Shown: positions 6,440 to 13,972 of the stretch, in pieces
How positions within the stretch are numbered: the first letter of the stretch is position 1
Layout of the letters: each line of letters starts with the position of its first letter
Assembly: GCA_950071955.1 (NCBI GenBank)
Contig: CATMOC010000034.1
Coordinates: forward strand, 1 to 13,972
DNA: 13,972 nt
DNA from: an uncultured Mesorhizobium sp.
GTDB lineage: Bacteria; Pseudomonadota; Alphaproteobacteria; Rhizobiales; Rhizobiaceae
Reading direction: 5' to 3'
Notes under the pieces: generated by a model
Told to the model about the DNA's origin: nothing
Seen by the model: only the letters and a program-made list of their open reading frames with translations
The model's database searches: none
Made by a program: the position numbers and the translations under genes

Positions 6440-7657
6440 ATGGACCCGGTCTTCAAGTTCTCTGTACTCATGTACAGTCACGATACGTTCGGTCTGGGGC
6501 ACCTGCGGCGCAGCCGCACGATCGCGCATGCCCTGGTGTCCCATTTTCCCGGCGCGACGGTGTCGATCGTATCGGGATCCCCGGTGGTGGACGCCTTTCC
6601 GTTCGAGGATCGCGTCGAATACATCCAGATCCCGCCGGCGCAGAAACTGGCGAACGGTAACTATGTCTCGGGCAGCGGCGAGAAATCCTTCGAGCAGACG
6701 ATGGCCGCGCGCGAATCCGTGATCCGGGCCGCCGCCGAGCGCATCCGTCCGGACATGGTGATCGTCGACAAGGAACCGCTCGGGCTGGCTCGCGAGATGC
6801 TGTCGACGCTCGAATGGCTGAAGTCGCAGGGTACGATCGCCGTCCTGGGACTGCGCGACGTGCTCGATGCGCCCGAACTGCTGCGCGAGGAGTGGCAGCG
6901 CAAGCACATCGTCGAGCATCTCGACCTCTATGACGAGATCTGGATCTACGGTCCCGGCAGCTTCTACAATCCGCTGGCGGGCATCGACCTGCCGGAATGG
7001 GTTCTGTCGCAGACCCGGTACACCGGGTTCCTGCCGCGCTCGATCCAGGAAGACGACGTGACCGAGAAATATGGCCGCGACTACGTGCTGGTGACGGCCG
7101 GCGGCGGCGGGGACGGCTACGAACTCATGTCGGCGGCGCTGAACGCCGTGCGCCGCGACCGCACGCCGGGACGGGAATTCCTGTTCGTGCTCGGGCCGTT
7201 CATGACCGAGCGCGAGCGCTTCGAGATCGCCGCCCGCGCGGCGAGCCTGGCCAACGTGCAGGTGGTGGATTTCGATGCCAACCTCGAAGCGGTGGTGGCA
7301 AATGCCCGCGCCGTCATCGGCATGTGCGGCTACAACACCTTCTGCGAGGTCATCTCCTTCGACAAGCGGGCGCTCTTCGTGCCGCGCACCGCGCCCCGGC
7401 GCGAACAGTCGATCCGGGCCAAGCGCGCGGAGGAATTCGGCTGGGTCGATTCCATCGACATCGAGGACGCCAAGAACCCGCTCAGTTTCCTCGCCGCGAT
7501 CAGCCAAGTGCTGCGCCGTCCGCCTCCCTCCTTCGCCGTGGCGCGGCCCGATCTCGACGGGCTGAACCGCATCTGCGCGCTGACCGAGATCCTCTTCGAC
7601 CGCAAGACCGAAGAGGCCGCATCGGAGACGGTGCTGCTCAAGACCGCGAATTCATGA
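6440..7657 (+). CDS. MurG-like (GT-B, COG4671-type) glycosyltransferase, first gene of the glycan operon
   Basis: A 405-residue predicted glycosyltransferase with the two-Rossmann GT-B layout. The N-terminal half opens with a glycine loop GLGHLRRSRT (18-27), like the acceptor-side loop of MurG. The C-terminal half has TAGGGGDGYEL (219-229) and the nucleotide-sugar motif CGYNTFCEV (296-304), followed by EQ (322-323), as in MurG-type donor sites. No membrane segment is seen, so it probably works at the cytoplasmic membrane face. The ATG at 6440 was chosen because the homologous core starts just after it; the upstream in-frame extension to 6371 looks unlike protein. No clear Shine-Dalgarno precedes the ATG, so the start is moderately certain. 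The stop overlaps the next ATG by 4 bases (ATGA). It is paralogous to the gene at 8916. Donor and acceptor are unknown. Confidence 0.85.
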   Translation: MDPVFKFSVLMYSHDTFGLGHLRRSRTIAHALVSHFPGATVSIVSGSPVVDAFPFEDRVEYIQIPPAQKLANGNYVSGSGEKSFEQTMAARESVIRAAAERIRPDMVIVDKEPLGLAREMLSTLEWLKSQGTIAVLGLRDVLDAPELLREEWQRKHIVEHLDLYDEIWIYGPGSFYNPLAGIDLPEWVLSQTRYTGFLPRSIQEDDVTEKYGRDYVLVTAGGGGDGYELMSAALNAVRRDRTPGREFLFVLGPFMTERERFEIAARAASLANVQVVDFDANLEAVVANARAVIGMCGYNTFCEVISFDKRALFVPRTAPRREQSIRAKRAEEFGWVDSIDIEDAKNPLSFLAAISQVLRRPPPSFAVARPDLDGLNRICALTEILFDRKTEEAASETVLLKTANS

Positions 7658-8919
7658 AGCCCACCATAGCCGTCGTCCTCAAGTGCTACCCGCGCTTGTC
7701 GGAAACCTTCATTGCGCAGGAACTGCTGGAGCTGGAGCGCTCCGGCTACGAACTGTGCCTGGTCTCGCTGCGCCATCCGACCGACAGGAAGACGCATCCC
7801 ATCAACGACGAGATCCGCGCGCCGGTGATCTACCTGCCGGAATATCTCCATCAGGAGCCGATGCGCGTCTTCCGTTCATGGTTGAACGTGCGCGCGCTCC
7901 CCGGCTACCGCGCGGCATGGCGCCACTGGCTGACGGATCTGCGCCGGGATTTCACGATGAACCGCATCCGGCGTTTCGGCCAGGCGCTGGTCTTCGCCGC
8001 CGAGTTCCCCCCGCAGGCGCGGTGGATCTACAGCCACTTCATCCACACGCCCTCCTCCGTGGCGGGGTACGCGAGCGAGATGGTCGGCATTCCCTGGAGC
8101 GCATCGGCGCATGCCAAGGACATCTGGACCTCGCCGGACTGGGAGCTTTCGGAGAAGCTGGACGCCGCGGCGTGGACCGTGACCTGCACGGCGGGGGGAA
8201 GCCGGCACCTGAAGGATCTTGCACCTCACCCGGACAAGGTTTCGCTCGTCTACCACGGTATCGATCTTTCCCGTTTTCCCCGGCCCGACCGGCCAACGGG
8301 CAACCGGGATGGTAGCGATCCGTCCAACCCGGTGCAGTTCCTTTCGGTCGGCCGTGCGGTCGCGAAGAAGGGTCTCGACACGCTGGCCGACGCGCTGGCG
8401 CGGTTGCCGAAAGACCTGCACTGGCGCTGGACGCACATCGGCGGCGGAGAACTGGCCGGCGCCCTGAAGGAGCAGGTGGAGCGGTTGGGAATTTCCGACC
8501 GGGTGGACCTGCGCGGCTCGATGTCGCAGCGCGAGGTGCTCGACGCCTACAAGGCGTCCGACATGTTCGTGCTGCCCTGCCGGATCGCGGCAAGTGGCGA
8601 CCGCGACGGCCTGCCCAACGTGCTCGTGGAAGCGCAGAGCCAGGGTGTTCTCTGCATCTCGACGCCGATCTCGGGCATCCCCGAACTGATCGAGGACGGG
8701 CGCACCGGTATACTGGTCGAGCCGGACGATCCGGACGCGTTGTCGGCGGCGATCGGGAGGGCGGCGCGAGACCCGCAATTGCGTGCACGATATGGACAGG
8801 CCGGAATGGAGCGGGTGCATTCGAGCTTCGACCATCTCGGCACGATCGGTCGGCTGATCGAACTGTTCGAGGCGGAAGGCCTGGTCGCCCGGCCGCAACG
8901 CGAAAAGGTGGCGTCGTGA
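7654..8919 (+). CDS. Glycosyltransferase family 4 protein
   Basis: A 421-residue GT-B retaining glycosyltransferase of the GT4/RfaB type. Visible: YPRLSETFI (12-20), typical of the N-terminal domain of this colanic-acid/exopolysaccharide subgroup; HGIDLSRF (201-208) at the domain linker; SVGRAVAKKG (231-240) opening the donor domain; and the E-x7-E-like motif, here Asp 318 with Glu 326, within GDRDGLPNVLVEAQSQG (315-331). The C-terminal helix is complete. It transfers an unknown sugar from a nucleotide donor, presumably to the same lipid-linked or surface glycan as its neighbours. The ATG at 7654 forms a 4-base overlap with the previous stop, and the gene ends in a GTGA overlap with the next one, indicating translational coupling. 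Confidence 0.92.
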   Translation: MKPTIAVVLKCYPRLSETFIAQELLELERSGYELCLVSLRHPTDRKTHPINDEIRAPVIYLPEYLHQEPMRVFRSWLNVRALPGYRAAWRHWLTDLRRDFTMNRIRRFGQALVFAAEFPPQARWIYSHFIHTPSSVAGYASEMVGIPWSASAHAKDIWTSPDWELSEKLDAAAWTVTCTAGGSRHLKDLAPHPDKVSLVYHGIDLSRFPRPDRPTGNRDGSDPSNPVQFLSVGRAVAKKGLDTLADALARLPKDLHWRWTHIGGGELAGALKEQVERLGISDRVDLRGSMSQREVLDAYKASDMFVLPCRIAASGDRDGLPNVLVEAQSQGVLCISTPISGIPELIEDGRTGILVEPDDPDALSAAIGRAARDPQLRARYGQAGMERVHSSFDHLGTIGRLIELFEAEGLVARPQREKVAS

Positions 8920-10067
8920 GCGCGCGCGTCCTGTTCTATGTCCAGCACCTGATGGGTGTCGGCCACGTCTTCCGGGCAAGCCGCATCGTCCGGGCGCTGC
9001 GGCGCGAGGGGCTAGAGGTGGACCTCGCCTTCGGCGGAATGCCGATCCCCGGCCTCGACATCGCCGACGCCCGCATCCACTACCTGCCGCCTGTGCGCGC
9101 CGGAAAGGAAGCCTTCAACAAGCTCGAGGACCCAAACGGCAATCCCGTTTCCGACGCCTACAAGGAGGATCGCCGCGACAGGCTGCTGGCGCTCTTCGAG
9201 GAGACATCGCCCGACGTCATCGTGACGGAGGCATTTCCGTTCGGGCGCCGCCAGATGCGCTTCGAACTGTTGCCGCTGATGGAGGCTGCGCATGCGCGGC
9301 CGCGCCGGCCGGTCATCGTATCGTCGGTGCGCGACATCATTCAGCAGAACAGCAAGCCGGAGCGCGACCGCGAGGTGGTCGATCTCCTGAACACATGGTT
9401 CGACCGGGTGCTGGTGCATGGCGATCCGGCGTTCATCCGCATCGACGAGACCTTTCCGCATGCGGCCGAGATCGCCGGCAAGGTCACCTATACCGGCATC
9501 GTGGCGCCGGCCGCGCCGGCAGAGCGAGGCAGTGGCCCCGACGTGGTCGTCTCGGTCGGCGGCGGAGCGTTCGGTCACCGGCTGCTGGTGGCGGCGCTCG
9601 AGGCGCGCCGGATTTCCTCGATGCGCGACGCGCGGTGGCTGGTGCTGAGCGGCCTGTTCACGACGGACGAACAGAAGGCGGATTTGCAGCGTTTCGCCGA
9701 CGAAGGGATAGAATTCCAGTCCTTCGTGCCCGACCTCTGCGCACTGCTGGCCGGCGCGAAGCTCTCGATCTCGCGCGCCGGCTACAACACCACCGCCGAC
9801 ATCTTCGCCGCCGGCTGCCGCGCCGTCATCTCGCCGCTGTTCGACGGCATCGAGACGGAGCAGATCACGCGCGCCGAAGTGCTGGCGCGCAAGGGGCTGG
9901 TGCAGGCGGTGCCGCCGAACGAGGAGACGCCCGAGATGCTCGCGGCGGCTATCGACCGGGCAATGAGCGGCCCGGCGCCCGACCTTTCCGCGATCGACAT
10001 CGGCGGAGCGACGAAGTCGGCGCAACTGATCGCGGCGCTCGCACGCAGCGAGACTCCGGCCGCCTGA
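8916..10067 (+). CDS. Second MurG-like (COG4671-type) glycosyltransferase
   Basis: A 383-residue GT-B glycosyltransferase. N-terminal FYVQHLMGVGHVFRASRI (7-24) carries the glycine loop. VVSVGGGAFGH (211-221) opens the donor domain, and SRAGYNTTADI (286-296) followed by EQ (315-316) is the MurG-like nucleotide-sugar site, a cleaner match to the family than the paralogue at 6440. The GTG start at 8916 lies in a GTGA overlap with the preceding gene, with AAAAGGTGG just upstream. No membrane helix or signal peptide. Two related enzymes in one operon suggest two distinct linkages or acceptors, but the donor cannot be read from sequence. The next gene follows after 12 bases. Confidence 0.9.
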   Translation: MSARVLFYVQHLMGVGHVFRASRIVRALRREGLEVDLAFGGMPIPGLDIADARIHYLPPVRAGKEAFNKLEDPNGNPVSDAYKEDRRDRLLALFEETSPDVIVTEAFPFGRRQMRFELLPLMEAAHARPRRPVIVSSVRDIIQQNSKPERDREVVDLLNTWFDRVLVHGDPAFIRIDETFPHAAEIAGKVTYTGIVAPAAPAERGSGPDVVVSVGGGAFGHRLLVAALEARRISSMRDARWLVLSGLFTTDEQKADLQRFADEGIEFQSFVPDLCALLAGAKLSISRAGYNTTADIFAAGCRAVISPLFDGIETEQITRAEVLARKGLVQAVPPNEETPEMLAAAIDRAMSGPAPDLSAIDIGGATKSAQLIAALARSETPAA

Positions 10068-10079
10068 GGCACCCCCGGT

Positions 10080-11228
10080 ATGAAGCCGAAGATCGCCTTC
10101 TACGCGCCGCTCAAATCGCCGAACCATCCGATTCCGTCCGGCGACCGCGAGATCGCAAGAAACCTCCTGAAGGCGCTCGACCTCGCCGGCTTCGACGCAT
10201 TTCTGGCGAGCGAGGCCATCTCCTACCAGAAGCGGCCTTCGCGGGAACTTTTCGCCGAACGCAGGCAGGCGTGCGACCGGGAAGCCGGGCGGCTTCTCGA
10301 TCTGTGGCGCGGCGACCCGGCCAGCGCTCCCGACCTGTGGATGACCTACCATCCCTACTGCAAGTCGCCCGACTGGATCGGACCCGCGATCTGCGCGGCG
10401 CTCGGCATTCCCTATGTCACGGTCGAGGCCTGTCGGACCCGGCAGAACACCGACGCCGACTGGGCCGAGGGGCGGGGGCAGGTACAGGCAGCCGTTAAGG
10501 GCGCGGCGGCGAATTTCTGCATGAAGCCGTCCGACAGGGCCTATCTCGAAAGTTTTCTGCCGAACACGGACCGGATCGTGCCGCTGCTGCCCTTCATCGA
10601 TCTGAATGCGCTGGACGGAACAGGGGCGACGATCGAACCGACATTCACCGCACCGCATCCCGTCATGCTTGCGGTGGGCATGATGCGGCCTGGCGCGAAG
10701 ATCGAGTCCTACCGGCTGCTGGCCGAGGCGCTGTGTGGCCTCGATACGCCGGAATGGAACCTCGCCGTCATCGGCGACGGCCCGGGCCGCGCCGAGGTCG
10801 AAGACATGTTCGGCTTCGCGCGAGAACGGATCCACTTTGCCGGCGCCCTCCCACGCGAAGAGGTGGGCGCCTGGATGCGGGCGGCGGACGTCTTCGTATG
10901 GCCGGGGGTGCGCGAGGCGATCGGCATCGTGTACCTCGAGGCGCAGGCGGCGGGGCTGCCGGTGGCGGCCTTCGCGACGGCCGGCGTTCCGATCGTGGTG
11001 GCGGACAGCGAAAGCGGCCTGCTCGCGCCGGAGTCGGACGTGGCAGGCTTGCGGGACCGGATCCTCCGGTTGCTCGGATCGCGCGAACTGCGCGAGACGA
11101 TGGGCGCGGCGGGCCGTGCGCGCGTCCAGCGGCATCACGGGATTTCGGCTGCCTCCGAGACGCTGAGAGCCACTCTCGCGCCTCTGATTGCGGGCACCGG
11201 TGCGCAGAGCCGGGGAACGGCGTCGTGA
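10080..11228 (+). CDS. Second glycosyltransferase family 4 protein
   Basis: A 382-residue GT4-like GT-B enzyme. The N-terminal domain has IPSGDREIARNLLKAL (18-33), the place where GT4 enzymes usually bind acceptor. The donor domain starts near PVMLAVGMMRPGAK (194-207), continues through AVIGDGPGRAEVE (229-241), and has a true E-x7-E motif with Glu 279 and Glu 287 in REAIGIVYLEAQAAG. The usual basic pair after the AVG loop is represented by Arg 203 and Lys 207. The ATG at 10080 is 12 bases after the previous stop; GAGG overlapping that stop may act as ribosome site. The stop overlaps the next GTG by 4 bases. Substrate unknown. Confidence 0.9.
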   Translation: MKPKIAFYAPLKSPNHPIPSGDREIARNLLKALDLAGFDAFLASEAISYQKRPSRELFAERRQACDREAGRLLDLWRGDPASAPDLWMTYHPYCKSPDWIGPAICAALGIPYVTVEACRTRQNTDADWAEGRGQVQAAVKGAAANFCMKPSDRAYLESFLPNTDRIVPLLPFIDLNALDGTGATIEPTFTAPHPVMLAVGMMRPGAKIESYRLLAEALCGLDTPEWNLAVIGDGPGRAEVEDMFGFARERIHFAGALPREEVGAWMRAADVFVWPGVREAIGIVYLEAQAAGLPVAAFATAGVPIVVADSESGLLAPESDVAGLRDRILRLLGSRELRETMGAAGRARVQRHHGISAASETLRATLAPLIAGTGAQSRGTAS

Positions 11229-11983
11229 CCGCCGATCCCGCCCTCGATGAGGAGTTCGCGCGCTGGAGGAATGCCGGCCAGGAACCGCGCTTCTGGCTGC
11301 GCGACGACGATGCCGGCGAGCCAGGCCCGGCGCTCGACCGCCTGATCGCGCTTTGCGAGAAATTCGAGGTCCCCCTGCTGCTGGCGGTCGTTCCCGAACG
11401 CGCCGGACCAGCGCTCGGCGAGCGGCTCCGCGACGTTCGGCTCGTGCGCCCTTGCGTGCATGGCATCGCGCACCGCGACAACGCGCGGGAAGGCGAACGG
11501 AAGATCGAACTCGGCGGCCGCATGGCGACGGCGGACATTCTGGACGGCCTGAGGGCAAGCCGGGAGAAGCTCGAAGGCCTCTTCGGCGCGCGCCTTTCCG
11601 GCATCCTCGTACCACCCTGGAACCGCATCGCTCCGGACATCGCCGCGCGGGCGCACGAATGCGGGTTCACCGCGCTTTCGACGTGGTCGTGGGAGCCGAG
11701 GGGAACCCTCCTTCCCGAAATCAACACCCATGTCGACCTGATGGACTGGACGACACGGCAAGGCCGCCCACCGGAGTGGATCAGGGGCGAACTGCTGCGC
11801 CGGCTTTCACAGGCGCGCGCGCGGGGCGGAGCGCCGATCGGCATCCTCTCCCACCATCTCGACCATGACGATCGGGCCTGGCGGACGCTGGAAGGCCTGC
11901 TGCGGCACCTGACGGTCGAGCGCGGGTTCGCGTTCCACCATGCCGACGATCTCGCCGCCGGCATGCAGCCGCGGCCTCAGTGA
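11225..11983 (+). CDS. Polysaccharide-deacetylase-like (NodB-fold, CE4-type) protein
   Basis: A 252-residue protein resembling the polysaccharide deacetylase fold, which removes N- or O-acetyl groups from glycans using one metal ion. Seen: WLRDDDA (24-30) matching the catalytic Asp pair of motif 1, HGIAH (79-83) matching the HxxxH metal motif, PPWNR (130-134) matching motif 3, and LSHHLDHDD (208-216) as a likely motif 5 His. No signal peptide or membrane anchor, which suggests cytoplasmic action on a precursor, unlike exported CE4 enzymes. Its start GTG 11225 overlaps the preceding stop (GTGA), so it belongs to the glycosyltransferase operon. Its last 7 bases overlap the convergent oppC-like gene. 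Activity is not proven; divergent CE4 members may be inactive or act on other bonds. Confidence 0.88.
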   Translation: MTADPALDEEFARWRNAGQEPRFWLRDDDAGEPGPALDRLIALCEKFEVPLLLAVVPERAGPALGERLRDVRLVRPCVHGIAHRDNAREGERKIELGGRMATADILDGLRASREKLEGLFGARLSGILVPPWNRIAPDIAARAHECGFTALSTWSWEPRGTLLPEINTHVDLMDWTTRQGRPPEWIRGELLRRLSQARARGGAPIGILSHHLDHDDRAWRTLEGLLRHLTVERGFAFHHADDLAAGMQPRPQ

Positions 11984-13152
11984 TACGGGTCGGCGGCGTC
12001 GCGCAGACCGTCTCCGAGGAAGTTGAACGCCAGGATGACGAGGATCACCGGGACGACCGGCAGGATGAGCCAGGGATAGAGCGCCACCACGTTGATGTTT
12101 TGCGCCTCGTTTAGCAGCACGCCCCAACTGGTGACGGGCGGACGCAGGCCGAGCCCGAGGAAGGAGAGCGCGGTCTCGCCCAGGATCATGGTCGGAATGG
12201 TGATCGTCGCCGAGGCGATCAGATGGCTCATGAACCCGGGAATGAGGTGGCGGAAGATGACGCGCGGCGGGCTCGCGCCCATCAGTTCGGCCGCCATCAC
12301 ATACTCCTCCTCGCGCAGCGACAGAAGTTTCGACCGCACGGCGCGCGCCAGCCCCGTCCAGTCGATGAGCCCGAGGATGATGGTGATGCCGAAATAGACG
12401 AGGATCGGGCTCCACGTCACCGGCATGACGGCGGCCAGCGCCAGCCACAGCGGAATGCTCGGGATGCTCTGAAGCACCTCGATGACGCGCTGGACGACGT
12501 GGTCGATCCAGCCGCCGTAGTAGCCCGCGACACCGCCGATCGTGATGCCGAGGATGAAGCTGACCGTGATGCCGATGAGGCCGATGGTCAGCGAGATGCG
12601 CGTGCCGTAGATGATGCGCGAGAGCACGTCGCGGCCGAGCCGGTCGGTCCCGAGCAGGTAGGCGTATCCCTTCTCGGCCGGGCAGAACAGATGCAGGTTG
12701 CCCTCGATCAAGCCCCAGAACTCGTAGGAATCGCCCCTGCAGAAGAAGCGCAGCGGCTGAACGTCGCTCCTATCGGGTGTGTACTCCCGCTTCAGCGTGT
12801 CCATGTTGAGCTTGAAGTCGTAGCCGTAGACGAACGGCCCGACGAAATCGCCCTCGTGGAACAGGTGGATCGACTGAGGCGGCATGTAGATCGACCGGAC
12901 GTCGCGGTTCTCGAGATTGTAGGGGGCAAGGAATTCGCAGACCAGGATCGAGGCGTAGAGCACCAGGAGGAACACGCCGGAGATAACGGCGGCCTTGTGC
13001 CGGCGGAACTTCCACCACATCAGCCTGAGCTGGGAGGCGAGGTAGATCTTCTCCTGCTCGGGCGTGAGGACTTCCACGCTCTGCGGGTCGAATGGCGTCG
13101 TCGCGACGAAATGCCCGATCGCCTCCCCGTCCGGCGGCAGCGACGAACTCAT
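11977..13152 (-). CDS. ABC transporter permease, OppC/DppC type, with an enlarged periplasmic loop
   Basis: A 391-residue inner-membrane permease of a peptide/nickel-type (Opp) importer, longer than the usual ~290-310. A soluble N-terminus of about 50 residues precedes the first membrane helix (about 55-75). The loop to the next helix is about 100 residues and includes Cys 138 and Cys 157, which could pair in the periplasm. The conserved GTDRLGRDVLSR (168-179) precedes the core helices, and the EAA loop runs EYVMAAELMGASPPRVI (283-299), the site that docks the ATPase. Start ATG at 13152 overlaps the oppB stop by 4 bases, and GGGAGGG (13161-13167) lies 8 bases upstream. No ATPase gene follows in this direction. 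The substrate may be peptide, opine or oligosaccharide; sequence does not decide. Confidence 0.9.
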   Translation of the reverse strand: MSSSLPPDGEAIGHFVATTPFDPQSVEVLTPEQEKIYLASQLRLMWWKFRRHKAAVISGVFLLVLYASILVCEFLAPYNLENRDVRSIYMPPQSIHLFHEGDFVGPFVYGYDFKLNMDTLKREYTPDRSDVQPLRFFCRGDSYEFWGLIEGNLHLFCPAEKGYAYLLGTDRLGRDVLSRIIYGTRISLTIGLIGITVSFILGITIGGVAGYYGGWIDHVVQRVIEVLQSIPSIPLWLALAAVMPVTWSPILVYFGITIILGLIDWTGLARAVRSKLLSLREEEYVMAAELMGASPPRVIFRHLIPGFMSHLIASATITIPTMILGETALSFLGLGLRPPVTSWGVLLNEAQNINVVALYPWLILPVVPVILVILAFNFLGDGLRDAADPYH

Positions 13153-13972
13153 CGCCTGCGCCCTCCCTGGAGCCGGATGCGCGGATCGAGCAGCGCCAGC
13201 GCGATGTCGGAGATGAGCACGCCGATCACCGTCAGGGTCGCGAGGAACATGAGGAACGAACCGGCGAGATACATGTCCTGGCTCTGCAGGGCGCGGATGA
13301 GCAGCGGCCCGGTCGTCTCCAGCGACAGGACGATGGCCACCACCTCGGCACCGGAGATCACCGCCGGCAGGATGGACCCGATGTCGGCAATGAAGAAGTT
13401 GAGCGACATGCGCAGCGGGTACTTGAGCAGCGCCTTCATCGGCGGCACGCCCTTCGCGCGCGCGGTGACGACGTACTGCTTCTGCAACTCGTCGAGCAGG
13501 TTGGCGCGCAGGCGTCGGATCATGCCGGCCGTTCCGGCCGTGCCGATCACGATGACGGGGATGACCATGTGCTCCGCCATCGAGGCGAACTTCGCCCAGC
13601 TCATGGGCTGGTCGATGAACTGCGCGTCCATCAGGTGGCCGATCGAGGTGCCGAACCAGACGTTGGCGAGGTAGAGCAGGATCAGGGCCAGCAGGAAGTT
13701 CGGCGTCGCGAGGCCGAGCAGACCGAGGAAGGTGAGGCCGTAGTCACTCCAGGAATACTGGTGCGTGGCCGAGTAGATGCCGATCGGGAACGCGATCACC
13801 CAGGTGAAGATGATCGTTACCGTGGAGACGAGGATCGTCAGCCAGAGCCGATTGCCGACGACGTCGCTGACGGGCAGTTCGTATTCGAACGAATAGCCGA
13901 AGTCGCCCTGGAGCATGCCGCCGAGCCCCGAGCCGGAACCGCCGCGCCCCTGCAGCATGCCGACCGGGCGGT
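13149..13972 (-). CDS. ABC transporter permease, OppB/DppB type, 5'-truncated by the window edge
   Basis: The C-terminal ~274 residues of an OppB-type permease; the frame stays open to base 13972, so the first membrane helix and roughly 70-100 residues are missing. Seen: GDFGYSFEYELPVSDVV, the conserved segment before the core helices; about five hydrophobic helices; the EAA loop YVVTARAKGVPPMKALLKYP; and the C-terminal DPRIRLQ typical of the family. An unusual Gly/Ser-rich stretch GRGGSGSGLGGM lies just before the conserved GDFG. An in-frame ATG at 13958 is internal and not the real start. It is translationally coupled to oppC by a 4-base overlap. The periplasmic binding protein gene would be expected to the right of the window. 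Confidence 0.9.
   Translation of the reverse strand, partial: RPVGMLQGRGGSGSGLGGMLQGDFGYSFEYELPVSDVVGNRLWLTILVSTVTIIFTWVIAFPIGIYSATHQYSWSDYGLTFLGLLGLATPNFLLALILLYLANVWFGTSIGHLMDAQFIDQPMSWAKFASMAEHMVIPVIVIGTAGTAGMIRRLRANLLDELQKQYVVTARAKGVPPMKALLKYPLRMSLNFFIADIGSILPAVISGAEVVAIVLSLETTGPLLIRALQSQDMYLAGSFLMFLATLTVIGVLISDIALALLDPRIRLQGGRRR

Noticed and set aside
9012..11615. An 867-codon open frame on the - strand
   Set aside because: It lies wholly antisense to three well-supported enzyme genes (8916-11983). Its translation is Arg/Gly/His-rich without domains, as expected for the shadow frame of high-GC codons.
12223..13674. A 483-codon open frame on the + strand opposite oppB/oppC
   Set aside because: The translation is Asp/Arg/His-rich low-complexity in its first half and has no membrane or enzyme motif; the - strand permeases explain the region.

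Overview
The window is high-GC bacterial DNA that appears to join two unrelated pieces. Positions 1 to about 3717 hold a compact, GTG-rich operon: the 3' part of a superfamily 2 helicase, a 53-residue protein, a DndD/Rad50-like coiled-coil ATPase, and the first codons of a fourth gene. The style resembles a phage-defence or DNA-phosphorothioation island. Codon use and start codons loosely suggest an actinobacterial-type source, but this is weak evidence. From about 3718 to the end the genes look alphaproteobacterial, probably Hyphomicrobiales (rhizobia-like), judging by the protein families and their layout.

The two pieces meet inside one open reading frame (3664-4116). Its first ~18 codons continue the left operon through a 4-base GTGA overlap. 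The rest is the C-terminal third of an OppF/DppF peptide-transporter ATPase without Walker A, ABC signature or Walker B. This is either a real recombination or integration scar or a contig chimera, and it is the main caution for anyone using this sequence.

Right of the junction the order is: the OppF tail (+); a DUF2189 multi-pass membrane protein (+, 4272-5126) with a strong Shine-Dalgarno; a convergent metallo-beta-lactamase-fold hydrolase (-, ends at 5111, overlapping by 16 bases); and a 255-base divergent spacer. A tight five-gene + strand operon follows (6440-11983): MurG-like glycosyltransferase, GT4 glycosyltransferase, second MurG-like glycosyltransferase, second GT4 glycosyltransferase, and a polysaccharide-deacetylase-like protein. 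Three junctions are 4-base ATGA/GTGA overlaps and one is a 12-base gap, so the five are probably co-translated and act on one glycan. No flippase, polymerase or exporter is present in the window.

The right end carries an oppB-oppC pair on the - strand. oppB is cut by the window edge, and oppC has a long periplasmic loop containing two cysteines. oppC ends convergently, overlapping the deacetylase gene by 7 bases, so no oppD/oppF follows in this transcription unit.

No tRNA, rRNA, CRISPR array, insertion sequence or convincing intrinsic terminator was seen.
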